The notes: generated from the letters alone by a model not told the origin. Shown: positions 31,063 to 48,074, numbered from the stretch's first letter. The stretch: 64,000 bases of DNA from Synechococcus sp. NB0720_010 (GCF_023078835.1 NZ_CP090898.1:1986045-2050044); one strand, 5' to 3'. Translations and numbers: made by a program.

Positions 31063-34000
31063 ATGAGCAGCGCGATTCAGGTCGCCAAGACCGCCACTTA
31101 CCTCCCCGACCTGGTGGAGGTGCAGCGCGCGAGCTTCAAATGGTTTCTGGAGAAGGGCCTGATCGAGGAGCTGGAGAGCTTCTCCCCGATCACCGACTAC
31201 ACCGGCAAGCTTGAGCTGCACTTCATCGGTAGCGAGTACCGCCTGAAGCGCCCTCGCCACGACGTGGAAGAGGCCAAGCGCCGTGACGCGACCTTCGCGT
31301 CCCAGATGTATGTGACCTGCCGCCTGGTCAACAAGGAGACCGGCGAAATCAAGGAGCAGGAAGTGTTCATCGGGGAACTGCCCCTGATGACCGAGCGCGG
31401 CACGTTCATCATCAACGGCGCCGAGCGCGTGATCGTGAACCAGATCGTGCGTTCACCCGGCGTCTATTTCAAAGACGAGCAGGACAAGAACGGCCGTAAG
31501 ACCTTTAACGCCAGCCTGATCCCCAACCGTGGCGCCTGGCTGAAGTTTGAAACCGACAAGAACGACCTGCTGCACGTTCGCGTCGACAAGACCCGCAAGA
31601 TCAACGCCCACGTGTTGATGCGGGCCATCGGCCTGTCCGACAACGATGTCCTCGACAAGCTGCGCCACCCCGAGTACTACCAAAAGTCCATCGAGGCGGC
31701 GAACGACGAAGGCATCGCTTCAGAAGACCAGGCTCTGCTTGAGCTCTACAAGAAGCTGCGTCCGGGTGAACCCCCCTCGGTGAGCGGTGGTCAGACCCTG
31801 CTGCACAGCCGCTTCTTTGATCCCAAGCGCTACGACCTCGGCCGGGTTGGTCGCTACAAGATCAACAAGAAGCTGCGCCTGACCATCCCCGATGCGACGC
31901 GCACCCTCACCCCTGAGGACGTCCTCAGCACGATCGATTACCTGATCAACCTTGAGCTCGATGTGGGTGGCGCCACCCTCGATGACATCGACCACCTCGG
32001 TAACCGCCGCGTTCGCTCCGTGGGCGAATTGCTGCAGAACCAGGTCCGCGTTGGTCTGAACCGCCTCGAGCGGATCATTAAAGAGCGGATGACCGTTGGT
32101 GAGACCGAGAGTCTGACCCCGGCCCAGCTGGTGAACCCCAAGCCCCTGGTGGCTGCGATCAAGGAGTTCTTCGGCTCCAGCCAGCTGAGCCAGTTCATGG
32201 ATCAGACGAATCCCCTGGCTGAGCTCACCCACAAGCGCCGCATCAGCGCCCTGGGCCCAGGCGGTCTGACCCGCGAGCGCGCTGGCTTTGCCGTGCGCGA
32301 CATCCACCCTTCCCACTACGGCCGGATTTGCCCGATCGAGACCCCTGAAGGCCCGAATGCCGGTCTGATTGGCTCCTTGGCCACCCACGCCCGGGTGAAC
32401 GAGTACGGCTTCATCGAGACCCCGTTCTGGAAGGTGGAGGACGGCATCGTCCTCAAGCAGGGTGACCCCCTCTACCTCTCGGCGGATCTCGAGGACGAGT
32501 GCCGTGTGGCTCCTGGCGACGTCGCCACCGACGCCGATGGCCGGATCAAGGCCGACCTGGTTCCCGTGCGCTACCGCCAGGACTTTGAGACCGTGCCCCC
32601 CGAGCAGGTCGACTACGTGCAGCTCTCACCGGTTCAGGTGATCTCGGTTGCAACCTCGCTGATCCCTTTCCTCGAGCACGACGACGCCAACCGGGCCCTG
32701 ATGGGTTCGAACATGCAACGTCAGGCTGTGCCTCTGCTGCGCCCTGAGCGTCCCCTGGTCGGCACCGGTCTGGAGACCCAGGTCGCCCGTGACTCGGGCA
32801 TGGTCCCCATCACCACCGTCAACGGCACGGTCAGCTTTGTCGATGCCACCGCGATCGTCATTCGCGATGAAGAGGGCAACGACCACACCCACTACCTCCA
32901 GAAGTACCAGCGCTCCAACCAGGACACCTGCCTCAACCATCGTCCGATCGTCAAACTTGGCGATCAGGTGATCGCCGGTCAGGTCCTGGCCAACGGTTCG
33001 GCCTGTGAGGGTGGTGAAATCGCCCTGGGTCAGAACGTTCTGATCGCCTACATGCCCTGGGAGGGCTACAACTACGAGGACGCGATTCTCGTTTCCGAGC
33101 GCCTGGTGCGCGACGACCTCTACACCTCGGTGCACATCGAGAAGTACGAGATCGAAGCCCGTCAGACCAAGCTTGGACCTGAGGAGATCACCCGCGAGAT
33201 CCCCAACGTTGCCGAGGAGAGCCTGGGCAACCTGGACGAGATGGGCATCATCCGCATTGGTGCCTATGTCGAAAGCGGCGACATCCTGGTCGGCAAGGTG
33301 ACCCCCAAGGGTGAGTCGGACCAGCCCCCGGAAGAGAAGCTGCTGCGCGCGATCTTCGGTGAGAAGGCCCGCGATGTCCGCGACAACTCCCTGCGCGTTC
33401 CCAGCACCGAGCGTGGCCGTGTGGTCGACGTCCGGATCTATACCCGCGAGCAGGGCGATGAGCTGCCGCCCGGCGCAAACATGGTGGTTCGGGTCTACGT
33501 GGCCCAGCGCCGCAAGATCCAGGTCGGCGACAAGATGGCCGGCCGCCACGGCAACAAGGGCATCATCAGCCGCATCCTTCCCCTGGAGGACATGCCCTAT
33601 CTGCCCGACGGCACCCCGATCGACATCGTGCTCAACCCCCTGGGTGTGCCGAGCCGGATGAACGTCGGACAGGTCTTCGAGTGCTTGATGGGCTGGGCTG
33701 CATCCCACCTGGATTGCCGCGTCAAGGTGGTGCCCTTCGACGAAATGCACGGTCCTGAGACCTCGAAGAACACCGTTCAGGCCTATCTCGAGGCGGCCAA
33801 GTCCCAGCCCGGTAAGGACTGGGTCTACAACCCTGACAACCCCGGCAAGATCCAGTTGATCGATGGCCGGACCGGCGAGGCCTTTGACCAGCCCGTGACC
33901 GTGGGCTACGCCCACATCCTCAAGCTGGTTCACCTGGTGGACGACAAGATCCACGCTCGCTCCACGGGTCCCTACTCCCTGGTCACCCAGCAGCCCCTGG

Positions 34001-34353
34001 GTGGTAAGGCCCAGCAGGGCGGCCAGCGTCTGGGTGAGATGGAGGTCTGGGCTCTCGAGGCCTACGGCGCCGCCTACACCCTGCAGGAACTGCTCACCGT
34101 CAAGTCCGACGACATGCAGGGCCGCAACGAGGCGCTCAACGCCATCGTCAAGGGCAAGCCGATTCCCCGTCCTGGCACCCCCGAGTCCTTCAAGGTGCTG
34201 ATGCGCGAGCTTCAGTCCCTGGGTCTCGACATCGCGGTCTACACCGATGCGGGTGAGGAAGTCGACCTCATGCAGGACGTGAATCCTCGCCGCAGCACCC
34301 CCAACCGACCCACCTACGAATCCCTCGGCGTCGCGGATTACGACGACGACTGA
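31063..34353 (+). CDS. rpoB: DNA-directed RNA polymerase subunit beta
   Basis: 1096 residues, the usual cyanobacterial length, shorter than E. coli because lineage inserts are missing. Landmarks include the rifampicin-region [22 protein letters not shown] (about 370-390), [33 protein letters not shown], and near the C-terminus [26 protein letters not shown]. Catalytic core subunit binding DNA/RNA hybrid. It has a long structured leader and is followed 78 bases later by rpoC1. Confidence 0.99.
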   Translation: MSSAIQVAKTATYLPDLVEVQRASFKWFLEKGLIEELESFSPITDYTGKLELHFIGSEYRLKRPRHDVEEAKRRDATFASQMYVTCRLVNKETGEIKEQEVFIGELPLMTERGTFIINGAERVIVNQIVRSPGVYFKDEQDKNGRKTFNASLIPNRGAWLKFETDKNDLLHVRVDKTRKINAHVLMRAIGLSDNDVLDKLRHPEYYQKSIEAANDEGIASEDQALLELYKKLRPGEPPSVSGGQTLLHSRFFDPKRYDLGRVGRYKINKKLRLTIPDATRTLTPEDVLSTIDYLINLELDVGGATLDDIDHLGNRRVRSVGELLQNQVRVGLNRLERIIKERMTVGETESLTPAQLVNPKPLVAAIKEFFGSSQLSQFMDQTNPLAELTHKRRISALGPGGLTRERAGFAVRDIHPSHYGRICPIETPEGPNAGLIGSLATHARVNEYGFIETPFWKVEDGIVLKQGDPLYLSADLEDECRVAPGDVATDADGRIKADLVPVRYRQDFETVPPEQVDYVQLSPVQVISVATSLIPFLEHDDANRALMGSNMQRQAVPLLRPERPLVGTGLETQVARDSGMVPITTVNGTVSFVDATAIVIRDEEGNDHTHYLQKYQRSNQDTCLNHRPIVKLGDQVIAGQVLANGSACEGGEIALGQNVLIAYMPWEGYNYEDAILVSERLVRDDLYTSVHIEKYEIEARQTKLGPEEITREIPNVAEESLGNLDEMGIIRIGAYVESGDILVGKVTPKGESDQPPEEKLLRAIFGEKARDVRDNSLRVPSTERGRVVDVRIYTREQGDELPPGANMVVRVYVAQRRKIQVGDKMAGRHGNKGIISRILPLEDMPYLPDGTPIDIVLNPLGVPSRMNVGQVFECLMGWAASHLDCRVKVVPFDEMHGPETSKNTVQAYLEAAKSQPGKDWVYNPDNPGKIQLIDGRTGEAFDQPVTVGYAHILKLVHLVDDKIHARSTGPYSLVTQQPLGGKAQQGGQRLGEMEVWALEAYGAAYTLQELLTVKSDDMQGRNEALNAIVKGKPIPRPGTPESFKVLMRELQSLGLDIAVYTDAGEEVDLMQDVNPRRSTPNRPTYESLGVADYDDD

Positions 34354-34431
34354 TTGCTGATCAACTCGGCCCACCCTTTGGGGTGACCGTCAGATCCCTT
34401 CTTCCTTCCGATCTCCGCGCGCTCTTAGGTC

Positions 34432-40641
<6,210 letters not shown>

Positions 40642-40642
<1 letters not shown>

Positions 40643-41739
40643 TGCCCCAGGCCAGTCCGCCACTGGACGAGGCCCGTCCCCTACTGGGGATGGGCCTCTC
40701 TGCTTTGGAGCAGTGGGCCAAGCAGCACGGGCAGGCCGCCTTCCGCGGCCGTCAACTCCATGACTGGCTCTATGCCAAGGGGGCGCGCTCCCTGGATCAG
40801 GTCTCGGTCTTGCCCAAGGCCTTCCGCGAGGAGCTCGCAGCCCAACCCCCAGCCGCTGCGTTCGACTGGATGGGACGCTCGCGGGAACTGCACCGCAGCA
40901 TCGCCAGTGACGGCACCACCAAGTTGCTGCTGGGGACCCACGATCAGCTCAGCATTGAGACGGTCGGGATCCCGGCGGAAGGTCGCCTGACGGTCTGCGT
41001 CAGCAGCCAGGTGGGCTGCCCGATGGCCTGCCGTTTTTGCGCCACCGGCAAGGGGGGCCTGCAACGCTCCCTGGCGGTGCACGAAATCGTGGATCAGGTG
41101 CTGAGTGTGCGTGAGGTCATGGACCAACGCCCCAGTCATGTGGTCTTCATGGGGATGGGTGAACCGCTCCTGAACGTGGAGTCGGTGCTCGCGGCCATTG
41201 ATTGCCTTTGCACGGATCTGGGCATGGCCCAGCGTCAGATCACGGTCAGCACCGTCGGGGTTCCGCGCACCTTGCCGCGACTGGCGGAGTTGGCCCTCGA
41301 GCGCCTGGGCCGTGCCCAATTCACCCTGGCGGTGAGTTTGCACGCCCCGGATCAGCGGCTTCGCGAGGAGCTGATCCCCACCGCCCATGCCTACCCGATT
41401 GAGGCGTTGCTCGAGGACTGCCGCCGGTACGTGGAGATCACCGGCCGCCGAGTCAGTTTCGAGTACATCCTGCTGGGGGGGCTAAATGATCAGCCGCGCC
41501 ATGCGGCGGCGCTGGCTCAGTTACTGCGGGGCTTCCAAAGCCACGTGAACCTGATTCCCTACAACCCGATCCAGGAAGAGGAGTTCCAGCGCCCCACCCC
41601 CCAGGCCGTCGAGGCCTTCCGCCGCGGGCTAATGGACCGGCACGTGGCCGTGAGTGTTCGCGCCAGCCGCGGTTTGGACGCGGATGCGGCCTGTGGTCAG
41701 CTGCGCCGCCGCCTCGAAGGAAGCCTGGAGCCCGCGTAG
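40642..41739 (+). CDS. rlmN: radical SAM rRNA/tRNA methyltransferase RlmN
   Basis: 365 residues. The radical-SAM cluster is C126-xxx-C130-xx-C133 ([12 protein letters not shown]). GMGEPLLN and the [15 protein letters not shown] block follow, and the C-terminal part retains the C-terminal methyl-carrier cysteine region (AACGQL). RlmN methylates C2 of A2503 in 23S rRNA and A37 in some tRNAs. The start ATG overlaps the hli stop by one base; an in-frame reading upstream overlaps rpoC2 and is not conserved. Confidence 0.96.
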
Positions 41740-41786
41740 CCGTTGCTGCTGAACTGAGGGAGACTGCCCTCCAGTGAAGGGCGGCC

Positions 41787-43529
41787 ATGACCAGCATCGA
41801 TTGGGCGATCGTCATCGCCTATCTGGTGGTAAGCCTCGTCGTTGGCCTCTGGCTGGCCCGCCGCAATCGCAGCGAGGAGGACTACTTCGTTGCGGGTCGT
41901 CAGCTCAAGGGTTGGCTGGCCGGGGCCTCGATGGCGGCCACCACCTTCTCGATCGATACGCCCCTCTATGTGGCGGGTCTGGTGGGCGTGCGCGGCCTCG
42001 CTGGCAACTGGGAGTGGTGGAGCTTTGGTGTGGCCCATGTCGCCATGGCGGTGGTCTTTGCTCCGCTCTGGAGACGTAGCGGCGTCCTGACCGATGCGGC
42101 CCTGACGGAGTTGCGTTACGGCGGGCCCACGGCCGCTTGGTTGCGGGGCATCAAGGCCTTTTTGTTTGCCCTGCCGATCAACTGCATCGGCCTGGGCTAT
42201 GCCTTCTTGGCCATGGCCAAGGTGAGTGAGGCCCTGGGCTTGGCGCCCACGCCCCAGGCCAGGGTCACCCTGCTGGCCATCGTTGGCCTGCTGGTTTTGG
42301 TCTACACCGCGGCTGGCGGCCTCTGGGCTGTGGTCGTCACGGACATGCTTCAGCTGGTGCTGGCTCTGCTGGGGGCGATCGCTGTCTCGGTGGCAGCGGT
42401 CCATGCCGCGGGCGGGATGGATGCCCTGCTGGAGAGCATCCGCGGTCTCGAGCGGCCAGAGCTGTTGTCGTTGGTGCCCTGGCAGGTCGAGGGCGGACGG
42501 CTGCAGTGGCTGGATGGGGCAGGCATCTCCATTGCCACCTTCAGCTCCTACCTGGCGCTGCAGTGGTGGAGCTTCCGCCGAAGCGATGGTGGTGGCGAAT
42601 TCATCCAGCGCCTGCTCGCCACCCGCGACGAGCGCGAAGCACGGACCGCTGGTTGGGTCTTCCTGGGCGTGAACTACGTCCTCCGCAGTTGGCCCTGGAT
42701 TGTGGTGGCTTTGGCCGCGGTGGTCCTGCTGCCGGATCAGACCGACTGGGAGCAGAGCTACCCCCTGTTGGCGGTCCAACTGCTCCCCCCTGTGGCCTTG
42801 GGACTGGTCGTTGTTTCCCTGGTGGCCGCCTTCATGAGCACCGTCAGCACCTCGGTGAACTGGGGGGCCAGCTATCTCACCCATGACCTCTACCAGCGCT
42901 TTATTCGGCCTCAGGCCAAGGAGAAGGAGTTGCTCCTGGTCGGTCAGCTGGCGTCGGTGCTGCTGGTGGTCTTGGGGGTGATCACCTCCTTGATGAGCAG
43001 CAGTATCGGCACGGTCTTCCGGTTGGTGATTGCCATGGGGACCGGGCCCGGGGTCGTTCTTGTCCTGCGCTGGTTCTGGTGGCGCGTCAATGCCGCTGCT
43101 GAGCTGGCGGCCCTACTCGGCGGCTTCCTGATTGGCTTCTCCACCTCCGTGGTGCCCCTGTTGCGGATCGATGACTACGGCGTGCGCCTCTTGGTGACCA
43201 CCCTGCTGACGGCTGGGCTCTGGTTGCTGGCGATGTTGGCGACCCCGCCGGAGTCGCCCGAGGTGCTCGAGCGCTTTGTCCGTCAGGTCCGCCCCCCGGG
43301 TCCCGGCTGGACCCGCTGGCGCCAGCGGACGGCCGTGCAGGCCGACGAGACGCTCCCAGGCCTGTTGCTCTTGTTGCTGGCTGGCTGCGCCCTGCTGTTT
43401 GGTGCCCTGCTTGGCATCGGTGGCTTCCTTTTGAAGCTGCAGCTTTGGGGATGGGGTGGTCTGGTCTTGGCGGTGGTCGGGGGCCTGTTGCTGCGCCGCG
43501 GCAGCGGTCGCGTGCCGGCGGAGGGATGA
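41787..43529 (+). CDS. sodium:solute symporter family transporter
   Basis: 580 residues with about 13 transmembrane helices and the SSS fold. The signature appears as DYFVAGRQLKGWLAGASMAATTFSIDTPLYVAG, with the conserved Ser/Thr sodium site in helix 8 (VAAFMSTVSTSVNWGASYLTHDLY). The substrate cannot be deduced; members move sugars, proline, acetate or urea with sodium. No regulator sits next to it. The gene starts with ATG 47 bases after rlmN. Confidence 0.9.
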   Translation: MTSIDWAIVIAYLVVSLVVGLWLARRNRSEEDYFVAGRQLKGWLAGASMAATTFSIDTPLYVAGLVGVRGLAGNWEWWSFGVAHVAMAVVFAPLWRRSGVLTDAALTELRYGGPTAAWLRGIKAFLFALPINCIGLGYAFLAMAKVSEALGLAPTPQARVTLLAIVGLLVLVYTAAGGLWAVVVTDMLQLVLALLGAIAVSVAAVHAAGGMDALLESIRGLERPELLSLVPWQVEGGRLQWLDGAGISIATFSSYLALQWWSFRRSDGGGEFIQRLLATRDEREARTAGWVFLGVNYVLRSWPWIVVALAAVVLLPDQTDWEQSYPLLAVQLLPPVALGLVVVSLVAAFMSTVSTSVNWGASYLTHDLYQRFIRPQAKEKELLLVGQLASVLLVVLGVITSLMSSSIGTVFRLVIAMGTGPGVVLVLRWFWWRVNAAAELAALLGGFLIGFSTSVVPLLRIDDYGVRLLVTTLLTAGLWLLAMLATPPESPEVLERFVRQVRPPGPGWTRWRQRTAVQADETLPGLLLLLLAGCALLFGALLGIGGFLLKLQLWGWGGLVLAVVGGLLLRRGSGRVPAEG

Positions 43530-43553
43530 TGGCCTGATCGCTTAGGCCCAACC

Positions 43554-43679
43554 GTGCAATTTCTCCGCTCCACCCTGCTCCCCGCCGCGATCGTGTTGCT
43601 CTTTGGTTTGGCCCTGTTTGCGGTGAGTGCTCGCATCTGGCTGCCCGGCGATATGGCAGCCCCCGCGCCGGTGGGTTGA
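43554..43679 (+). CDS. very small single-helix membrane protein
   Basis: 41 residues from a GTG start. A basic N-terminus (QFLRS) precedes one hydrophobic helix (about 8-27), then VSARIWLPGDM and a Pro/Ala end. The short C-terminal phrase after the helix is one I recall from small conserved proteins of picocyanobacteria, which is why this frame is called. Too short for most gene finders. Function unknown; a thylakoid or plasma membrane role is possible. Confidence 0.6.
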   Translation: MQFLRSTLLPAAIVLLFGLALFAVSARIWLPGDMAAPAPVG

Positions 43680-43718
43680 GTCCGGGACTCGGCCACCACG
43701 GCCCTTACGATCCTCCGC

Positions 43719-44519
43719 ATGACTGGCCCTTATCCCGAGTCTTCGCAGAGCCCGGCTGAACTGGCCCTGGACCCGGAGATGTTGGCCCGGGAGCTGGCCC
43801 AAGAGCTGCTCGGTGACCCCCTTGATGAGCTCGACTCGGCTGAGCTGGCCGCCGCCGATGTCGCAGCGGAGTGCGACCTGGGCTTGGCCTGGCTCGATGG
43901 CAGCCATGAGGAGCGCATGCAGGGACTGCGGATCTTCTGCGAGTACCGCGATCCCCGTGCCCCGGCCAAGCTGCTGCCCCTGCTGGAGGCCAGCTGCCCG
44001 ATCATTCGCATGAGCGCGGTCTATGCCCTGGGGCGGAACCCGGACCTCCAGGCGCTGACGCCGCTCCTGCAGCTGCTGCAAAACGACAGCAATGGCTATG
44101 TGCGTAAGGCCGTCGCCTGGAGCCTGAGCAGCTATCCCGATGCTCCGGTCATGAATCCCTTGATCCGGGCCCTGGAAACCGATATCGCAGCGGTCAGGCT
44201 CTGGGCCGCGAGCTCCTTGGCCGATGCCGGGGCGACGGGCCTGGCGAAGGCTGATCAGGCCGCTGGTCAGCTGCTCTTGGCCCTCAAGATCGACAGCGAG
44301 CCCGTGGTTCGCAGCAACAGCGCCTGGTCCCTGGGCCGCCTCTATGCGGATCTGGTGGAACCCCGCCAGAAGGAGGTGGTGGACTCCCTGCTCAACGCCA
44401 TGCTCAACGACGCGGATTTGGCCGTGCGCGATGAGGCTCGCCTGGCCCTGGAGCAGCTGGAGAGTCCGGAGATCCTCGAGCGCCTGCAGACCCTGGTGGA
44501 TGAGGGACTGCTGGCATAG
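43719..44519 (+). CDS. HEAT-repeat protein
   Basis: 266 residues. An acidic helical N-terminus (about 1-60) is followed by about five HEAT-like helical repeats (PRAPAKLLPLLEASCPIIRMSAVYALGRN; NPLIRALETDIAAVRLWAASSLADAG; AMLNDADLAVRDEARLALEQLE). Helical repeats of this type scaffold protein interactions. In cyanobacteria, similar proteins include bilin-lyase relatives and the IscA partner IaiH. A link to Fe-S assembly is only suggested by the ferredoxin gene downstream. It is followed by the DUF2997-ycf35-ferredoxin-AKR genes. Confidence 0.88.
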   Translation: MTGPYPESSQSPAELALDPEMLARELAQELLGDPLDELDSAELAAADVAAECDLGLAWLDGSHEERMQGLRIFCEYRDPRAPAKLLPLLEASCPIIRMSAVYALGRNPDLQALTPLLQLLQNDSNGYVRKAVAWSLSSYPDAPVMNPLIRALETDIAAVRLWAASSLADAGATGLAKADQAAGQLLLALKIDSEPVVRSNSAWSLGRLYADLVEPRQKEVVDSLLNAMLNDADLAVRDEARLALEQLESPEILERLQTLVDEGLLA

Positions 44520-44584
44520 GGCGCCGCTCCACTCAGCAACCGGCTCTCGCGGCTAGCATCGCGTGACACCGCCCGTGTCTCGGG

Positions 44585-44797
44585 ATGGCCCAGCAAACGA
44601 TCCGCTTTCGCATTCGGCCTGACGGTCGCGTCGAAGAGGTCGTTGAGGGCATCACCGGCCACGGCTGCGAGCAGCTCACCGAGCGGATCGAGGAGAAGTT
44701 GGGCGTTGTTCAACAACGCCAGCCCACCTCTGAAGCCTTCCAGGGCCAAACCACCACAGTTCAGCCCGAGCAGACTCTTTCGTCCCAGGTCTCCTGA
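44585..44797 (+). CDS. DUF2997 small protein
   Basis: 70 residues. IRFRIRPDGRVEEVVEGITGHGCEQLTERIEEKLG is the DUF2997 pattern, with a Gln/Thr-rich tail. Function unknown. In cyanobacteria it is commonly next to ycf35. The last base of its TGA is shared with the first base of the ycf35 ATG at 44797. Confidence 0.85.
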   Translation: MAQQTIRFRIRPDGRVEEVVEGITGHGCEQLTERIEEKLGVVQQRQPTSEAFQGQTTTVQPEQTLSSQVS

Positions 44798-45189
44798 TGT
44801 CGCACTTCAGCACCGTCAAAACAGAACTGCGCGATCGCTCCGCTCTGATTGATGCCCTGAAAGATCTGGGTCACTCCCCCATGGAGGGCGAGTGCCAGGT
44901 GCGTGGATACCGGGGCCAGACCGTGACCGCTGAGCTGTCCATCCCCACCGAGGGTGCCGGCGATCTGGGCTTCCGTTGGAATGCCGCCTCTGGCAGCTAC
45001 GAGCTGGTGACCGATCTCGATCTCTGGAGTCAGCCGATCCCCGTCGAGCGCTTCCTCTCCAAGCTCACCCAGCGCTATGCCCTGCGCAGCATCCTGGCGG
45101 CCTCGGCCCAGGAAGGCTTCCAGGTGGCGGAAGAGCGCCAAGAGCAGGACGGCACGATTGAGCTCGTCGTGACCCGCTGGGACGGCTAG
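44797..45189 (+). CDS. ycf35: Ycf35 family protein (DUF1257)
   Basis: 130 residues. MSHFSTVKTELRDRSALIDALKDLG starts the DUF1257/Ycf35 fold, a conserved protein also encoded in red-lineage plastids. YALRSILAASAQEGFQVAEE near the end is typical. Its molecular role is unknown. It overlaps DUF2997 by one base, and the ferredoxin begins 10 bases later. Confidence 0.9.
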   Translation: MSHFSTVKTELRDRSALIDALKDLGHSPMEGECQVRGYRGQTVTAELSIPTEGAGDLGFRWNAASGSYELVTDLDLWSQPIPVERFLSKLTQRYALRSILAASAQEGFQVAEERQEQDGTIELVVTRWDG

Positions 45190-45198
45190 GCCCTCGGC

Positions 45199-45594
45199 GT
45201 GGGGATTGATCCCTCCGTTGCCTTCTCGGCACCAGCGGCCCCGGCCACCGAGCGCAGCGGTCTCGAGCCCGTACTCGGAGGAGCGCTGCGCCAGAAGGCG
45301 GTCTGGGTGGATGAGGCCGTCTGCATCGGCTGCCGCTACTGCGCCCACGTGGCTGGCAACACCTTTGTGGTGGAAGCCGACTGGGGCCGCTCGCGGGCCA
45401 TCCGTCAGGACGGCGACAGCACCGAGACGATTCAAGAAGCCATCGACACCTGCCCGGTCGATTGCATCCACTGGGTGAGTTACGAGGAGCTGCCCGAGCT
45501 CCAAGAACAAACCCGTTACCAGGAACTCCAGCCCCTGGGTTTGCCGACGCCGGTTCGCTCCCGGCGCACCTTCCCGAGGCGGGAGCCCCATTGA
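45199..45594 (+). CDS. 4Fe-4S ferredoxin
   Basis: 131 residues from a GTG at 45199. The single cluster is bound by C42, C45 and C48 in VCIGCRYCAHVAGN plus C85 in DTCPVDCIHW; a further cysteine (C89) is not part of the usual set. The fold around it (AIRQDGDSTETIQEAIDTCPVDCIHWV) matches the cyanobacterial bacterial-type ferredoxin group. It is likely a soluble electron carrier. The gene is coupled to the aldo/keto reductase by a TGATG overlap, suggesting a shared redox role. Confidence 0.9.
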   Translation: MGIDPSVAFSAPAAPATERSGLEPVLGGALRQKAVWVDEAVCIGCRYCAHVAGNTFVVEADWGRSRAIRQDGDSTETIQEAIDTCPVDCIHWVSYEELPELQEQTRYQELQPLGLPTPVRSRRTFPRREPH

Positions 45595-46793
45595 TGCTGC
45601 CCACACGGCGCTTTGGCCGCACCGAGCTGGCAATGCCGCTTCTCTCCCTCGGCGGGATGCGCTTTCAGCAGAGCTGGTCTGACCTGCCGCCGGATCGCAT
45701 CACGGCTGAGAGCCAGGACAACCTGCGGGCCACGCTGGCAGCGGCCGTGCAGCACGGCTTTCACCACGTCGAGACGGCCCGGCACTACGGCAGTTCCGAG
45801 CGGCAGCTGGGTTGGTTGCTACCCCAGGTTCCCGATCCCCAGAGGATTCTGCAGACCAAGGTCCCTCCCCAAGACAATGCCCAGGCCTTCGAGGCAGAGC
45901 TCCAGCTGAGCTTCGATCGCTTGGCGGTCGATCGGGTGGACTGCCTGGCGATCCACGGCATCAACCTGCCGGAGCATCTTCAGGCCACCCTCAAGCCAGG
46001 GGGCTGCATGGAGGTGGCCCGGCGCTGGCAGCAGGACGGCCGCATCGGCTGCGTGGGCTTCTCAACCCATGGCCCGCTGGAGCTGATCGAGGCGGCCATT
46101 GCCAGCGATGCCTTCGACTACGTCAACCTCCACTGGTATTACATCCGCCAGGACAACGGCCCCGCCATTGCGGCGGCCCGCGCCCGGGACATGGGGGTGT
46201 TTGTGATCAGTCCCACCGACAAGGGGGGGCATCTCCATAGCCCGTCAGAGCGGCTGCTGGAACTCTGCGCTCCGCTGCATCCGATCGTCTTCAACGATCT
46301 GTTCTGCCTGAGTCACCCCGGGATTCAGACCATCAGTGTCGGAGCCTCAGGGCCGCAGGACTTGGCCTTGCATCTGGAGGCCGTCGCCTTGCTTCCCCAG
46401 GCCGCTGAGCTGTTGCCTCCGATTGTGAGTCGTCTCGAGGGGGCACGGCTCTCCGCCCTCGGCGATGCCTGGCTGGGCAGTTGGCAGCAGGGGCTGCCCA
46501 GATGGCAGGACACCCCTGGACAGATCAACCTGCCCACCCTTCTCTGGCTGCACAACCTCCTGGAGGCATGGGATCTCCAGAGTTATGCCAAGGCCCGCTA
46601 TGGCCTGCTGGGTGCGGCGAGCCATTGGTTCCCTGGTGCCAATGCCGACGCCTTGGACGAGAGCGTGAGCGAGGCCGAGCTCAAGGCGGTGCTTCAGGCC
46701 AGTCCCTGGGTTGAGCAGATCCCCGGCATCCTGCGCCGCCTGCGGGAGCGTGTGGGGGGCACCCCCAGCAAGCGCCTGATGCAGGAGGACTAA
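45594..46793 (+). CDS. aldo/keto reductase (COG1453-like)
   Basis: 399 residues. A TIM-barrel aldo/keto reductase domain covers about 1-300. Tetrad positions are seen in [11 protein letters not shown] (Glu replaces the usual Asp, Tyr is kept), K in RILQTKVPP and H in LAIHGIN. The end of the barrel is [19 protein letters not shown]-terminal 100-residue extension is helical and lacks the cysteine cluster found in many COG1453 proteins. Likely an NAD(P)H-linked reductase of unknown substrate. It starts one base inside the ferredoxin stop and overlaps rsmG at its 3' end. Confidence 0.88.
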   Translation: MLPTRRFGRTELAMPLLSLGGMRFQQSWSDLPPDRITAESQDNLRATLAAAVQHGFHHVETARHYGSSERQLGWLLPQVPDPQRILQTKVPPQDNAQAFEAELQLSFDRLAVDRVDCLAIHGINLPEHLQATLKPGGCMEVARRWQQDGRIGCVGFSTHGPLELIEAAIASDAFDYVNLHWYYIRQDNGPAIAAARARDMGVFVISPTDKGGHLHSPSERLLELCAPLHPIVFNDLFCLSHPGIQTISVGASGPQDLALHLEAVALLPQAAELLPPIVSRLEGARLSALGDAWLGSWQQGLPRWQDTPGQINLPTLLWLHNLLEAWDLQSYAKARYGLLGAASHWFPGANADALDESVSEAELKAVLQASPWVEQIPGILRRLRERVGGTPSKRLMQED

Positions 46794-47518
46794 CTCCCCA
46801 GCGGGAATTTGCTGGGAAGTCCCACGGCCCGGGGGTAGGTCTTCGGGCAGGGTTCCTTGGGCTGCAGCACGATCGCGGTGCGTTGCCCCCGCTCCCCCGG
46901 CAGCTCCTGTTGACGGCAGGACAGGATCTGGGCCTTGAGCTGCGTGGCCGCCTTCTCCAGTTGGGCTTGGTCCTCCCCGCCCCACTGCCCGCGGTAGAGC
47001 AGGGCTTCGCCACCCGGGGCGAGCAGGGGCACGAGATACTCCGCCACCACCGGTGCGGCGGCCACGGCGCGGGCCATGGCCAGGTCGAATTGGCCGCGGC
47101 AGCGTTTTTGCCGCCCGGTGAGTTCAATGCGCTCGCAGCGCAGCTCCACGCGCTCCCCCAACCCCAGGCTCTGGGCCATCGCCTCAACGGCCTGGGTTTT
47201 GCGCCCCACGGAATCCACCAGGGTCAGCTGCGCCTGGGGGAAGGCAATGGCGACGGCCAGCCCCGGGAAGCCCCCCCCGGTGCCGACATCGATGCAGCGC
47301 AGGGCGGCTTCGGGGTTCGCCTGCAACTGCGGCACCAGGGGCCAAAGGCTGTCGAAGATCTGGGCGATCCAGAAGTCATCGCCCTCCACCAAGCGGGTCA
47401 GGTTGACCCGGCTATTCCACTGGCGCAGCTCCTCCTGGAGTTGGAGGAAGCGCTGGAGCTGATCGTCGCTGGGTCTCCAGTGCAAGGCCTCCCATAGTGC
47501 GTCTGCTGGCGCTGGCAT
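46790..47518 (-). CDS. rsmG: 16S rRNA m7G527 methyltransferase
   Basis: 242 residues from ATG 47518. The SAM-binding region [20 protein letters not shown] followed by [16 protein letters not shown] and MARAVAA is characteristic of RsmG, and the N-terminal segment WNSRVNLTR is the usual family landmark. It methylates G527 in the 530 loop. The in-frame upstream extension to 47587 is not conserved. The 3' end overlaps the convergent reductase gene by 4 bases. Confidence 0.94.
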   Translation of the reverse strand: MPAPADALWEALHWRPSDDQLQRFLQLQEELRQWNSRVNLTRLVEGDDFWIAQIFDSLWPLVPQLQANPEAALRCIDVGTGGGFPGLAVAIAFPQAQLTLVDSVGRKTQAVEAMAQSLGLGERVELRCERIELTGRQKRCRGQFDLAMARAVAAAPVVAEYLVPLLAPGGEALLYRGQWGGEDQAQLEKAATQLKAQILSCRQQELPGERGQRTAIVLQPKEPCPKTYPRAVGLPSKFPLGS

Positions 47519-47573
47519 CCCCTGGGCTGATCTCGTCACACTCTCTAGGATCCTCCCCAACCGGTGTCCTGCG

Positions 47574-48074
47574 TTGGCGGCTGCCAATCACTACGAACTG
47601 CTGGAGGTGCCCAGTGAGGCCTCCAGTCAGGAGTTGAGGCAGGCCTTTCGCAGCCTGAGCAAGCGCTACCACCCGGACACCACCGACTTGCCCGAGGCCG
47701 AGGCCCGGGAGGCCTTTCGCCTTCTCCAGCAGGCCTACCTCACCCTCAGCGATCCTGAGCGCCGGCGCAGCTACGACGCGACCCTGCAGGCTCCGCTGCC
47801 CCCTCGGCCACTACGGACCGCACCGAAACCAGTTCCGGTGCGTCGCGCCCTCTCCGGTGGTGAGTGGTTCGCGCTGCTGCTGCTGGCCGTGGCGGTTGCC
47901 TTCAGCCTGGTGTTGGGGGTCGGCCTGGCTTGGTCCCGCGGCGCCGAATTCCTCAAGCCCCCCAGCTGGCTGGAGGCCGGTGGGCAAACTGATGGGTCAA
48001 GCCCGCTGCTTGTGGATGTCGGATCTGCCGTCGCCTCAGACCCCGCTGTACAACCACCCGCTGCCGGTTCTTGA
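47574..48074 (+). CDS. J-domain protein with one transmembrane segment
   Basis: 166 residues from a TTG start. An N-terminal J domain (about 5-70) has HPD at 33-35 and is followed by a Pro-rich linker. A hydrophobic helix (about 97-120, [20 protein letters not shown]) anchors it, with a short C-terminal tail outside. J proteins recruit Hsp70 (DnaK) to clients; the anchor suggests membrane-localised work. The tail end overlaps the DUF3143 gene in another frame. Confidence 0.85.
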   Translation: MAAANHYELLEVPSEASSQELRQAFRSLSKRYHPDTTDLPEAEAREAFRLLQQAYLTLSDPERRRSYDATLQAPLPPRPLRTAPKPVPVRRALSGGEWFALLLLAVAVAFSLVLGVGLAWSRGAEFLKPPSWLEAGGQTDGSSPLLVDVGSAVASDPAVQPPAAGS

